A stretch of 64,000 bases of DNA from NCBI GenBank assembly GCA_023101885.1, contig JALPQD010000247.1, forward strand, positions 558,001 to 622,000. Direction: 5' to 3'. Below are positions 11,208 to 22,140 of this stretch, in pieces (the first letter of the stretch is position 1; each line of letters starts with the position of its first letter). This DNA comes from Typhlomys cinereus (Eukaryota > Chordata > Mammalia > Rodentia > Platacanthomyidae). The position numbers were made by a program, and so were the translations under genes. The notes under the pieces are model-generated. The model ran no database searches. It had not been told where the DNA came from and saw only the letters and a program-made list of their open reading frames with translations.

Positions 11208-11519
11208 TGGGGGCTGGAGAGGTGGCTCAGGGGTTAAGCCTCTGCCTTGCAGGGGGAAGGTCCTGAGTTCGGATCCTAGACCCCACATATAGACGCCAGG
11301 CGGAAGCGGGAGTGGCCTGCATTTCTGGTCCTGGTAGGGCGGAGCCTGTGAATCCCTGGGCAGAGTAAACAAGGAGGAGGTGGAGGTGTCCATGGTGGTT
11401 CCTGAATTCGTCCGTGGTTCTACACACACACACACACACATACATACACACACGTGCACACACGCATACATGCACAATCGAATAAATAATAAAAATAATA
11501 ATAAAAAAATTTAAAAAAA
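11208..11519 (+). mobile_element. Young DIP/B2-superfamily SINE
   Basis: A nearly consensus SINE: GGGCTGGAGAGGTGGCTCAGGGGTTAAG head (box A region), GAGTTCGGATCCT (box B), a GC-rich body containing GGCGGAGCCTGTGAATCC and GTAAACAAGGAGGAGGTGGAGG, a CA-rich stretch, and a TGCACAATCGAATAAATAATAAAA tail with an AATAAA signal. TSD TAAATATGAAAC is perfect at 11,196-11,207 and 11,520-11,531. The source is presumably RNA polymerase III transcription and L1-mediated insertion. Any antisense open frame through it is not a gene. Confidence 0.93.
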
Positions 11520-11637
11520 TAAATATGAAACCGTATGGAAAATTTAAGGTTAAGTTTGTCTTCCAGATTTACCAAGCTGTTTCATCTTTGTTGAGGTAAA
11601 CAGTTACTTCTTCCTCTATTACAAGTTTAAACTTTTT

Positions 11638-11658
11638 ATTTCTACCTGTATATGTGTG

Positions 11659-11705
<47 letters not shown>

Positions 11706-11865
11706 TGTGTGTGTGTGATCAGAGAGCATTGCATATTCCTGTGCAGGACTAAGGATGACTTCTGGAATGATCCTGCATTGTTTCTACATCCTCTTTGCTT
11801 TGCTTGTGATTTCCCAGGCTCCACCCACTAGGGACAGAAATGTAGGCTGCAGCCTTTTCCACCTG
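11638..11865 (-). mobile_element. Older DIP-type SINE, 3' part (split by L1)
   Basis: On the minus strand this is the distal half of the older SINE: AAAAGGCTGCAGCCTACATTTCTGTCCCTAGTGGGTGGAGCCTGGGAAATCAC..., then (CA)n (GT run at about 11,657-11,717 on plus), then a short A-rich end. It parallels the 3,652 copy. The proximal half lies at 15,594-15,692, so a 3.7-kb L1 landed in its middle. Possible old TSD of the SINE: AAACTTTTTATTTCT near 11,628 and GAAACTTTAAATTTCT near 15,699. Confidence 0.82.
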
Positions 11866-14562
11866 TTTTTTTTTTCTCCCACATTTTATTTTTTTTCTTA
11901 ATCATACAAGCTCAATAGATACCCCACTCCTCTCCCTTTCCCCTCCCCTCCACATCGTCCCCCATTCCACTCTCCCATTTTCCTCCCTTCCTTTCACCCC
12001 CTCCTTCCCTTCCCCCTCTCTTGTTGCCTCCCCCTTTTTCCCACCTTTCCCTGAAGCATTCATTTATGGGGAGACCTAACCTCCGTCTGAGTCCTCAATA
12101 GCCTGGAGCCCCTTCTTGGGCTCCCTATTAGCCTAGGAACTCTATTATGATTCTATAATCCCTTGCTTCTAAGGATCCTACTGCCTGAAGCCTTCTCCCC
12201 TGTGATCCATGTTAGACTTTGGGAGGTCGTTGACATATCAGCCATTGTGCAGGTCAGGCAAAGTCCAATTCTGGCTGCTACAACTCTAACTTGTGTGGAG
12301 TACCTTGCATATTGTTGGTCCTCCCCATCGTTAGGCTTTTCCGATCTTGCCGCCCCCTCTTCTGCAAGGTTTCCTGAGCTTTAGGATGGGGAGAGATTTG
12401 GCTGGTCTGGTTCCAGGTGAATACTGCATGGACTTTGGTGTTCTGGATTATGGGTTGTTGTTTTCAGTTTTGCTTTTCTTGTACTACCTATGGCTGCATC
12501 CCAATTGGGACTGAAGGTCATCTCATAACCAAAGATAAAACTGTTTAAACGAAGATCTTAATGTAAGAGAAGAATCAAAGGTAGATGGAAGAATACGTGT
12601 AGGACACAGCAGAGGGGGGATTCTGGGGGGGGACAGTCAGTGTCTCATTTGCCAGATGGTGACCATCTATCTGCTAGTCTCTGTATCCTCCCTGATAGGT
12701 GAGATCAAACCTGTTCAGTCCCAATAGACAGGGAAAGGAAATATGAGAGTGATCTACACCAGATGGTTCCTTACTTACATACAATACATGACCATGGCCT
12801 ATTTCCTCTACTGAATTATATTCCCCAAGCTCCTTTCTTTTTAGGTGCTTTTTCCCCCTTCCCTCCTGTTTATTGTCCTTTGTGATTGCAGTGAGTATTA
12901 CTGAGATTTACTTTTGAGTATGTCATTAAGTGGGTTTGGAACTAGAATCCACTTACTAGGAGTACATATGGCATCTAACATTCTGCATCTGGGATACTTC
13001 ACTCAATATAATTTTTTCTAATTGCATCCATTTCCTGACAAATTTCATTAATTCATCTTTTTCATGGCTGAATAATATTCCGTTGCATAAACGTACCACA
13101 TTATCATTTCCATTCATCAACTGTTGGGCATTTAGATTGACTCCATGACTTTTCTAATGTAAATAGTGCTGCAATGAAAGTGGTTGTGCTCATGTCACTA
13201 TAGTGAATTACTGCATTTTGGGGGATTATTCCCAGTAGTGGTATAGCTGGGTCATATGGCATTTCAATCCTTAACTTTTTTTAGAAATCACCACACTGAT
13301 CACCAGAGTGGTTGTATGAGCCTGCATTCCCACCAGCAATGTATGAGCATTCCCTTCTTACCACATCCTTCTTAGCATTTAGTGTTGTTTGTATTGTGAA
13401 TTTTTGCTATCCTGACTGGGGTGAGATGATATCTCAGGGTAGTTTTGATTTGCATTTCCCTGATGTCTAAGGATGTGGAGCATTTTTTAAGATATTTGTT
13501 AGACCTTTTGATTTCATTCCTGGAAAAGTTTCTGGCAGGTTAGAAGATAAACATGCAAAAATCAGTGGCCTTCCTATACACCAAGGATGAAAAAAGTGAA
13601 AAAGTCCTAAGAGAAACAATCCCATTTACTATAGCCCCCCAAATATGAAATACATTCATATATATATAACTAAAGAAGTGAGAAACCTTTATAATGCAAA
13701 CTTTAAAACCCTAAGGAAAGAAATTATAGAAGACACCAGAAGATGGAAAGATCTCCCATGCTCCCAGCAAAATCAACATCATAAATATGGCCATTTAACC
13801 AAAAGCTATATACAGAATTAATGCTGTACCAATCACAATCTCAAAGCAGTTATTCAAAGCAACTGACCAAACAATCTCAAAATTCATATGGGAGCACAAA
13901 AGGCCCAGAACAGCAAAAACAATCCTGAGTAACAAAAATACTGCTGGAGGTATCACCATACCAAACCTTAATCTATACTACAAATCCATAGTAACAAAAA
14001 CAGCTTGGTACTCACCCCAAAATTGACATAGATAAGGGTTGAAGACCCAGATATAAGCCCACACAATTACATGCATTTGATTTATGACAAAGGGGCCCAA
14101 AAACTTCAATGGAAAAATAACAGTATCTTCAACAAATGGTGCTGGCAAAACTGGATGTCCACATGCAGAAGATTAAAACTGGAACCGTACTTGACACCAT
14201 GCACAAAAGTTAATTCCAAATGGATCAAGGACCTCAATATTTGGCCAGAGAATATAAAAAAAAACTATTTGAAAAGGTAAGGAACTTCCTCAAGGGATTT
14301 GGTTAGGTCAACAGTTCCTAAACTCAAATCCAACAGCGCAGTCACTAAAACCAATACTCAACAAATGGGATCTTATGAAACTAAAGCACTTTTACTCAGC
14401 TAAAAAGATTATTAAACAAGCAAAAAAGCAACCCACAGAATGGGAGAAAATCTTCACTAACCACATATCTGATAGAGCTCTATTTTCCAGAACACACAAA
14501 GAACTTAAAAAACTAATTACCAAGGAGATAAATAGTCCAATTAGAAAATGGGCTTTGCATTA

Positions 14563-15568
14563 TAAACAGGAGGGAAGGGGATGGAGGGCCCTGCCAGAAA
14601 TAAGGAGAGAGGAGATCATGCTATAGCAGAGAAAATGGGCCACCTTCAAGTACTGCAAGTAAGTAATGAGATATCTGGTTAAGATCGCAGACTTGCCTTC
14701 CTGGTTACTTGCAACTGATGGGATTTGATCTCACCAGACATGGAAGATATAGAATCTGTCAAATAGATGGTAACCATCCTGCAAATGGGAGACTGACCCT
14801 CCTCACTGTAGTCTCCTACTCTTATTCCATCTACCTTTGAATCTACTCTTATAATAAGATTCTATTTTAACAGCCTTTTATCTCTGACTAGGAGGTGACA
14901 TCCAATACCCATCAGGATAGAGCCAAGGGCAGTGCAAGAACAGCAAAACTGGATGAAAAAAAAAAACCAAAAAACATAATTCAGAACATCAAAGACTCTA
15001 CATTAATCACCAGGAACCAGGCCAGCCTAATCTCTCCCCATCCCAAAGCTCAGGGAAATTTGCAGAAGAGGGGGAGGTAAGATTGTAAGAACCTAAAGAT
15101 GGGGAGGAGGAACGATATGCAAGATAATCCACACAAGTTAGGGCCGAAGTAGTCATAACAAGGCCTTACATGACCTGTGCAATGACCAACATATCATCAA
15201 CCTCCCAAAGTCTAGCATGGATCAAGGCCCTAGAATCCTTAGAGGCAAGGAATTAACAGCCACAATAGTGTTCCTATACTAAAGGGGAACACAAAAAAGA
15301 GCTCTAGGCAATACCACTGAGTCCTTATGCCTCATCAGAGAGAAGGACCCAGAGGGAAGTTTGACATGCACACTAAAGGATTCTCCAGGAATGGGAGGGG
15401 AGGGGGAACTGGGAGAAAGGGTGGGAGGGGGGAAAGGAAGGGGGGAGGGGGGAAAGGAAGGAGAAAAAGGGGAGGCAGCAAGGGCATCCAGGGAGGGGTG
15501 GAGGGAGGGGAATGGGGTACCTATCAAATTTGTATGAGTGGAAAAAATAAATATTACAAAAAAAGTAA
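14563..15568 (+). mobile_element. Sense L1 3' end nested in the inverted L1 arm
   Basis: The ORF2 sequence stops at ...AAAATGGGCTTTGCA, and an L1 3' UTR begins at TTATAAACAGGAGGGAAGGGG. It runs through the polypurine tract (15,392-15,475) to GGTACCTATCAAATTTGTATGAGTGG and an A-rich tail. ORF2 then resumes as ACTGGGCCTTGGCACTCAAAAGAAACTTTT, so this is an insertion rather than the natural 3' end. The flanking AATGGGCTTTGCA / AACTGGGCCTTGGCA pair is a decayed TSD candidate. Confidence 0.83.
15392..15475 (+). repeat. L1 3' UTR polypurine / G-run tract
   Basis: Consecutive runs of three or more G separated by A-rich spacers (GGGAGGGGAGGGGG, GGGTGGGAGGGGGG, GGGGGGAGGGGGG). This is the conserved polypurine segment of L1 3' UTRs, and has G-quadruplex-forming potential by pattern. 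Confidence 0.8.
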
Positions 15569-15593
15569 CTGGGCCTTGGCACTCAAAAGAAAC

Positions 15594-15692
15594 TTTTCAC
15601 CTGGTGTTTTTACATAGGACCTGGGATCCAAAATCAGGTGCATCTGCTCGTGAGGCAGAGTCTTAACTCCTGAACCATCTCTCCAGCCCTAC
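15594..15692 (-). mobile_element. Older DIP-type SINE, 5' part
   Basis: On the minus strand: GGGCTGGAGAGATGGTTCAGGAGTTAAGACTCTGCCTCACGAGCAG..., box-B-like GATTTTGGATCCCAGG, ending ...AAAACACCAGGTG at the L1 junction. It continues at 11,865 with GGAAAAGGCTGCAGCC. Together the two halves make one element of about 320 bp. Confidence 0.85.
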
Positions 15693-16052
15693 AATTTGAA
15701 ACTTTAAATTTCTGAGGGATTCCATTTCTAGTGGTGTTCTTTCTGCAGCATCTACTTCCAGACATATAGCATCTTTTCATATGCACTTCTGTCTCGACTG
15801 TTAAGACTCATTTCTGTCAGCTTTATAAAAGAAATTAGCAATGAAAGCTGGGCAAAAAAGAAAAAAGTGATTTTGTATTAACCAAAGACACCCTACTACA
15901 AAACTAAATAGAGATAAAGTGATCAAAGAAAAGTGATTATTTAAGTAGCTTGGAAAAGAGTAGCAGCACACACTATACAGAAATTAAACTCAAGTATCAC
16001 ATATATCATTATTTGTCTATAAAAGCAATAAGACTGCATCTTTGTTCTCTTA

Positions 16053-16347
16053 TTTATTTATTTATTTATTTTTATTATTATTGTTTCTGCTCATACAAAC
16101 TTAACAGGTACACCGGGCCCCTCACTCCCTCCACTTCCCCCCGATCTCCCTGCTCCCCCGTCCCCTCTCCCCTCCCTCCCCATTCCCCAGTGCCTCCCCC
16201 CACCCCCAATCCCCAGAGGATCCTTTAATGTGCATGCCAAACTCTCCTCTGGGTCCTCCTCTCCCATGAGGTGAAAGGACCCAGAGGATTTCCCAGAACT
16301 CTTTTCTGTGTTCCCTTTAAGCTTAGGAACACTACTGTGGCTGTCAG
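16053..16347 (-). mobile_element. L1 3' end, short, antisense
   Basis: (TTTA)n tail on the plus strand, then TTTCTGCTCATACAAACTTAACAGGTACACC, a C-rich tract and the conserved GTGCATGCCAAACTCTCCTCTGGGTCCTCCTCTCC block. It is truncated within the 3' UTR. Candidate 7-bp TSD TCTCTTA near 16,046-16,052 and 16,348-16,354, too short to be certain. Confidence 0.85.
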
Positions 16348-16589
16348 TCTCTTAACATTGTAAGAAATTTTGTTAGAATTGAAGGAATTCTTTGTAAACA
16401 AATATTATTACAATTGTTCTTAGCAAAATTTTTATCTTCACCAAAAAACATTTCATGGCAAATTATGGTGATGCATTCCTGATCATTGCTATTTGAAAGT
16501 TTGAAGCAGCTGGATAAGAATTCAGAGTCCAACTAAGGCAGTATTCCATCTAATAAAATAAGTGGCACAAACAGATATGATAGATAAAT

Positions 16590-16611
16590 GAAAGAAAGAA
16601 AGAAAGAAAAA

Positions 16612-16663
<52 letters not shown>

Positions 16664-16666
16664 AAA
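16590..16666. repeat. (GAAA)n microsatellite
   Basis: A near-perfect tetranucleotide run with one interruption near 16,609. It gives a spurious antisense Phe-Leu-Ser open frame. Confidence 0.95.
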
Positions 16667-17009
16667 TACATGCAGACAAAGATACACATGAAAAATAGAT
16701 ACAAAACATGTACAGAGGTAGATATAGAATATAGATGATGCTGAAGCAAAGAGCATTTGAACTTATGTAATACTTTTCCTACTAGATACTGGTTAAGTTG
16801 TAGAAGCATAGGGTTAGCAGTAACTGACAAAGCTGTTACTTTCAGCTATTACTGAGACACAGTTATAACATTTCTGATGTATCCTTAGGGAGCTGGCAGA
16901 ATGGTTGAGATAGTTTGTCCTTAAACTTCTCCTGAATCATTTTTAGCTGTGTTATTTACATGGAGCTAACATGTACTCGAGCCGTGATAAAACAAAAACA
17001 ACTCTAATA

Positions 17010-17938
17010 AGACAGTAATTGCAAGGATTATGAACAAGAGAGATGGGTTAGGAGGGCCACACCAGAAACAAGGAGAGAGGAGACCATGTTACAGCAGAGA
17101 AAATAGGCCTCCATCAAGGTCTGCAAGTAAGTAATGAGAAACCTGGTTAAGTTCACAGACGTTCTTTCCTGATCTCACCAGAAGGGGAGGGCATATAGTC
17201 TAGCAGATAAAAAGTAATCATTTTGCAAATGGGTAATGGACCCCGCCCTCAGTGAGGTTTCCTACTCTTATTACATCTACCCTTGAATGTGCTATTACAA
17301 CAAGACTCCAGTTTAACAGCTTTTTGTCTCTGGCCAGGGGGTGACATACAGTGCCCAGCAGAATGGAGTGAAGGGAATTGCAGGAGCAGCAAAACTGCAA
17401 AAGAAAATCAACAAACCACAATCCAGAACTTCAGAGACTCTATATCAATCACATAGAACTAGGACAGCCTAATCTCTCCCCTTCCTGGAGCTCAGGGACA
17501 TTTGCGGAAGAGGGGGCGGTAAGATTGTAAGAGCAAAAGGATGGGAGGAGCAACGATTTGCAAGATTCTCAACAATAGTTGGGGCCAAAGCAATCATAAT
17601 GGAACTTTGCATGCCCTGCGCAATGTCCAGCGTACTGTTGCCCTCATAAAGTCTAGCATCTGTTAAGGGCACCGAGACCCCTGGAGGCAAGGGATTGACA
17701 GCCATAGTAGTAATCTTATGATTAAGGGGAACAAGAGAAAGGGCTTATGGAAATGCCACTGGGTCCTTATATGTCATCGGAGAGGAGGACCCAGTGGAGA
17801 GTTAGGCGCACACAATAAAGGACTCTCTGGGAATTGGGGGGGAGACACTGGGGGAAGGGGAGGGGGGAGGGAGGGAACTGGTAAAAAATTTTAAAATGTA
17901 TAATTAAATTTTTAATAAAAAAAAAAAAAAAAAAAAAG
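17010..17938 (+). mobile_element. L1 3' end with long poly(A)
   Basis: Sense L1 3' UTR starting AGTAATTGCAAGGATTATGAACAAGAG, a few bases after the usual ORF2 stop, through GGAGACACTGGGGGAAGGGG to a pure A run of about 20 at 17,917-17,937. The intact A tail suggests a relatively recent insertion. I could not find a matching TSD by eye. Confidence 0.88.
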
Positions 17939-18179
17939 AATGGAAGGTTTTATGAACTACTACAAGCATTACTGGAATAAACATCTGAGTTTATACCAGT
18001 ATCTTTGGCTAGAGGCAGGGATACCTGTTTGTAAAAACACAATAGCCAGCCAGGTCATAGGAGTTTCTAAAGAGCTGGTTTCTGATCGAAGCATATTAAG
18101 ATGCTTTTTCTTATACCATATTGGCCACTGTCTGTGTTCCCCTGACCAAAGTGCAAAAAAAATAGATAACTTCACACAG

Positions 18180-18715
18180 GATATCTAAACCACTACCCAG
18201 AACAAGGTTCACAGAACATGATGAGAGAAAGAGAGAGACAGAGAGAAAGAGAGAGAGAGAGAGAAATTACAGCCTGAAAGGGAGACAGGGGTGTTGCCAG
18301 ACAGCATTTTCTTGAAGGCATCATAAGGCTGTTGCATCCATGAACTTACTCTACCTATGTGTACTTTTGCCAGACCTATAAATGAATTGACCTATCAACA
18401 ATTCACCATGGAAGAAGGAAGACCTCAAGAAGCCTCCCTGAGAGACTGTTGAGGTTTAATGCTGGATGAGGGAAATGCAAGATGCTTTCCTCAATGATAT
18501 ACCCAGTGATATATCATGTACATGCTGTAACAAGTTCTCAGACACACGTGATCAAAGGAAAACAAGATGAAATATATTTCACTACACATGTGAAGAGACA
18601 TGAAAATAGGAGGAAAGAAGTGTCGTATTTAAACTGGAGGTTAAGGCATTAAAAATCATAAATTCACTGAATCTGTTTTTGAAATTCTAAAATAATAAAA
18701 AAATTTAAAAATGTA
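18180..18715 (+). mobile_element. Old Lx-like L1 3' UTR
   Basis: Includes CATCCATGAACTTACTCTACC, ATGTGAAGAGACATGAAAATAGGAGG and an end TTTTTGAAATTCTAAAATAATAAAA, matching the order of 39,940-40,330 and 57,520-57,870. A (GA)n stretch lies at 18,223-18,265. The element is old, with no clear TSD. Confidence 0.6.
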
Positions 18716-20365
18716 CAGTAATATCAACCTTTATTTCATGATGGTCAGATAGCATGCAGTGAATGATTTCAATTTTTCTGTGTTTGTGGAGGTTTGATCT
18801 GTGTCCTACTACAGGGTCTATTTTCTAGAATGTCACATGAGTTGCTGAATATAATGTGTATTCTTTAGTGTTTGGATGAAATGTTCTGTATATATCTGTA
18901 AGGTCCATTTGATTTATGGTTTCATTTAATTCCAATGTGTATTTGTTTAGTTTTCTGCCTGTTGAGCTGTCCAATAGTATGAGTGGAGTATTGAAGTTTC
19001 CTACTACTACTGTATTTGGGTTGGTTAGTAGTTTTGTCTCTGTAGTGTTTGCTTAATGAATTTGGGTGCTTCTATGTAAGATTCTCTTTTGGAATTTGCT
19101 CTCTATTAAATTGTAGTGTCCATTTGTATCTCCTATGGTTTGCTTTACTTTGAAGTCTCTTTTATCTGATATTAAGATGGCAACTCCGATTGTTTCATTT
19201 TTCCACTTTCTTGAAGTGCTTTTGAGCATCCTTTCACCCTGAAAAAGTGTTTATCTTTCAAGGTGAGGTATGTTTCTTGGAGGCAGAGAATTGATAGGTC
19301 ATGATGTTTGATCCAAGTTAAAAACCTTTGTCTCTTCACTAGGGAGTTGAGCCCATTGACATTTAAAGTTATTATCAAAAAGTGTTTAATGGTTCCTGAC
19401 ATTTCATTGATCTTATAGTGTTTGTCTTTTTTAAATTCCTCATTCAGCTCTTGTGCTGATATTTTTATTCCCTTTACCATTTTTGATGTGTTTATCATTC
19501 TCTTCCATCTTGTGCATTTATTCCAGTGTTCTCTGAAGCTTGATGGCCCTATAGTCTTTTAGTTTGTTTTTATCATGGAATATTTTTCTTTCACATTCTA
19601 TTATGACCACAGTTTTGCTGGATATAATAATCTGGATTGGCATTTGTGTTCATTCAGAACTTGTATTGTGTCTTTCCAGGCCTTTCTGGCTTTTACCGTT
19701 TGTAATGAAAAGTCAGATGTTATTTTGATGGGGTTACCTCTATATGTGACTTATTCCTTTGGTCTTGCAGCTCTTAAGGTGTTGTCTTTAATGTATATAT
19801 TTGGTGCGTGGCCTATCATATGATGTGAGTTATTTATTTTTTGTTCTGAGTATTTGGTGTTCTGTATGCCTCTTGAATCAGGATGGGTACTTCATTTTTT
19901 AGGTCAGGAAATTTTCCTCTATTATCTCCTTGATTATACATGGTGGATCTTCCTCTCATGTGTCTGTTTCTGGGATACCCATGATCCATACATTGGGCCT
20001 TTTGATGGTATCCCAAAGTTTCTTTATGTTCCATTCAAGTGTATTTTTCAGTTTATCAGTTTCTCTCATTGACTTATGAACCTCTTCTATCTTATTTTCC
20101 AGAACTAAGACTCTGTCTTCTACATGAACAGTTCGATTTTTTATACTCTCTATTGAATTTTTCATTACACTGATTAGATTTTTTTGTTCCAGTATTGTTT
20201 CAGTAGGGGTTTTTCTCAGTGTTTCTATGTTTGCATGTAGAACATTTTGAGATTTTTTCCAGTGTTTTTAGATCTGTTTTCAGACTCTCTATTTTCATTT
20301 GATTTGTGTCTTGTTTGTTTGTGTTTACTTGTATTTCTTTCCTGACATTGCTCTTGGTTACTTTC
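18716..20365 (-). pseudogene. Old L1 ORF1/ORF2 N-terminal relic, antisense
   Basis: The minus strand carries decayed L1 coding sequence. ORF2 endonuclease sequence occupies about 18,720-19,430; a 108-codon open piece (19,172-19,498) contains LNVNGLNS and SILCLQET, the start of the apurinic endonuclease domain. Upstream in element order, 19,575-20,365 is ORF1, with VWIMGIPETD (RNA-recognition domain start) at about 19,960-19,990 and a coiled-coil-like Glu/Lys-rich region at about 20,000-20,160. Many frameshifts and stops. The sequence is much more diverged from the full-length L1 at 23,136 than the other copies, so it is an older lineage. Confidence 0.8.
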
Positions 20366-20783
20366 AAAAAAAAATCATCACTAAGACCCGGTTACTTAAG
20401 ATGTAATACAAATAGATCACAGAACATGGGAAAAATACTTCAAATGAAACTAGTCTGAGGATTTCCATCATGCTGAATAGCTTATATAGTACAAAAGAAT
20501 ACTGTAGAATCTACTGGGGGAGAGAAATAATCATAGACCTCATCAACTCACAAGATCTTCAAGTTGCAATAAAAAGTCCCATAACAACAGGTGACCAGCA
20601 GTGTAATAGTGACATGAGTTGCAAAGAGACAACCAACAGCTTTCTGATTGAACTCATGACCTGCTTGTCAGAGTGGAACACATTCCTCTTACTGTTAATT
20701 AGAACAAGAACCTAAAAAATGGAAATAAATAGATAAATGGGGGAAAACAGCCAATGAACCTATTGTTAGAAAGAGAATACACC

Positions 20784-21088
20784 TGGGCTGGAGAGGTGGC
20801 TCAGGGGTTAAGCCTCTGCCTTGCAGGCAGAAGGTCCTGAGTTCGGATCCTAGACCCACATACAGGTGCCAGGCAGAAGCAAGGGAAGTCTGTGTTTCTG
20901 GTCCTAGTAGGGCGGCGCCTGTGAATCCCGGGGCAGAGTAAACAAGGAGGAGGTGGAGGCGTCCATGGTGGTTCCCGAATTCATCTGTGGTTCTACACAC
21001 ACACATACATACACACACTTACATACACAACACATGCACACATGTATACATGCACAATTGAATAAATAATAATAAAAAATTTAAAAAA
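20784..21088 (+). mobile_element. Young DIP/B2-superfamily SINE
   Basis: Full SINE with head GGGCTGGAGAGGTGGCTCAGGGG, box B GAGTTCGGATCC, GC-rich body, CA-rich stretch and TGCACAATTGAATAAATAATAATAAAA tail. Perfect 16-bp TSD AGAAAGAGAATACACC at 20,768-20,783 and 21,089-21,104. Confidence 0.95.
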
Positions 21089-21385
21089 AGAAAGAGAATA
21101 CACCAAACTGCTTTGTCAATAGCTACTATTATAAATTTGAAGAGCACTCAGCACTCAGCTTTGAAATCTTCTATAAGAGAGGTAGAGAATCTCAACACCC
21201 TGACAGGATGAAGCCAAGGCAAGGAGAAGAGCAGAGAAGTGGACAACAATGGCCAGCCATAACACAAATTACCAGCAACCTGGCAATGCTCAGCCCAAAT
21301 CAGGCCATCCTAATCTCTCCCCATCCTAAGATTTAGGGAACCTCACAAAAGAGGGTGAGGTAAGATTATAAGAACCTAAATATGG

Positions 21386-21595
21386 GGGGGCTGGAGAGGT
21401 GGCTCAGGGGTTAAGCCTCTGCCTTGCAGGCGGAAGGTCCTGAGTTCGGATCCTAGACCCCACATGTAGATGCTGGGTGGAAGCTGGGGCAGTCTGCATT
21501 TCTGGTCCTGGTAGGGTGGAGCCTGTGAATCTTGGGGCAAAGTAAACAAGGAGGAGGTGGAGGCGTCCATGATGGTTCCCGAATTCGTCCGTGGT

Positions 21596-21635
<40 letters not shown>

Positions 21636-21690
21636 CATACACACACACACACACACACACACACATGCACAATTGAATAAATAAAAAAAA
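21386..21690 (+). mobile_element. Young DIP/B2-superfamily SINE
   Basis: Same family, with a longer internal CA array (about 21,600-21,665). TSD AAGAACCTAAATATGG (21,370-21,385) and AAGAACCTAAAGATGG (21,691-21,706), one mismatch. It is inserted in the same old repeat as the previous SINE, about 300 bp away. Confidence 0.95.
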
Positions 21691-22140
21691 AAGAACCTAA
21701 AGATGGGGAGGTCCACTGTTGGACAAGACATTCAATTCAAGGTGGGAATGCTACATCCCAGAACTTACAGCAGTGAGACTTGTCCTTACCAGACCTGAAT
21801 AATGACTGAAATACCAACATGCCTCCATAAACTATGAGGAACTAAAAAGAGATAAGAACACACAGAGGAAACCTTAGGGACCAGAGAGGGATGAGGGAAG
21901 AGAAACACCCTATCAGAGGGGTGGACTAAGGAAGGGCAACTTGGTATGCCACAGAAGCCTGAACTCCCAAAAAAGTAGGTAAACCAGAGGGAACCATAGG
22001 GTCCATAGAAGCAGCCAGGAAGGAGGGTGGGAAGGAGCAAAATGGATTGATGAAAGAAGGGAAAAGAGTGAGAGGGAGTGGGGATGAAAGTAAGCAGGGA
22101 TTAGTACTCAATATGCTTATAACACTAAAAAACAAATAAA

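Larger units (their letters stand above)
11866..15593 (-). mobile_element. L1 with 5' inversion, itself interrupted by another L1
   Basis: 11,866-12,955 is antisense L1 3' UTR of the CTCCCACATTTTATTTTT variant; 12,955-13,525 is antisense ORF2 C-terminal sequence, starting in L1 order at AACTTTTCCAGGAATGAAATC. From about 13,526 orientation flips: 13,526-14,562 and 15,569-15,593 are sense ORF2 (ATAAACATGCAAAAATCAGTGGCC... CTCAAAAGAAACTTTT), ending at the same L1 position where the antisense arm begins. Flanks TTTTCCACCTG (11,855-11,865) and TTTTCACCTG (15,594-15,603) form the TSD, one base different. This is a twin-priming structure. Frames are riddled with stops. Confidence 0.87.
20366..22140 (+). 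mobile_element. Old L1-like 3' region (family of 1-1480) with two SINE insertions
   Basis: Sense orientation of the family at 1-1,480 and 33,289: CAGCAGTGTAATAGTGACATGAG, AACAGCCAATGAACCTATTG, CCCATCCTAAGATTTAGGGAACC, a purine-rich end and TTAGTACTCAATATGCTTATAACACTAAAAAACAAATAAATTAG. Two young SINEs sit inside it (20,784-21,088 and 21,386-21,690). It abuts antisense L1 coding sequence at about 20,365, so the pair may be one old 5'-inverted element with a large internal loss, or two separate insertions. Confidence 0.65.

Noticed and set aside
11208..11280. tRNA genes suggested by box A/box B-like motifs in the SINE heads
   Set aside because: The heads do not fold as complete tRNAs and are always followed by the SINE body and tail.
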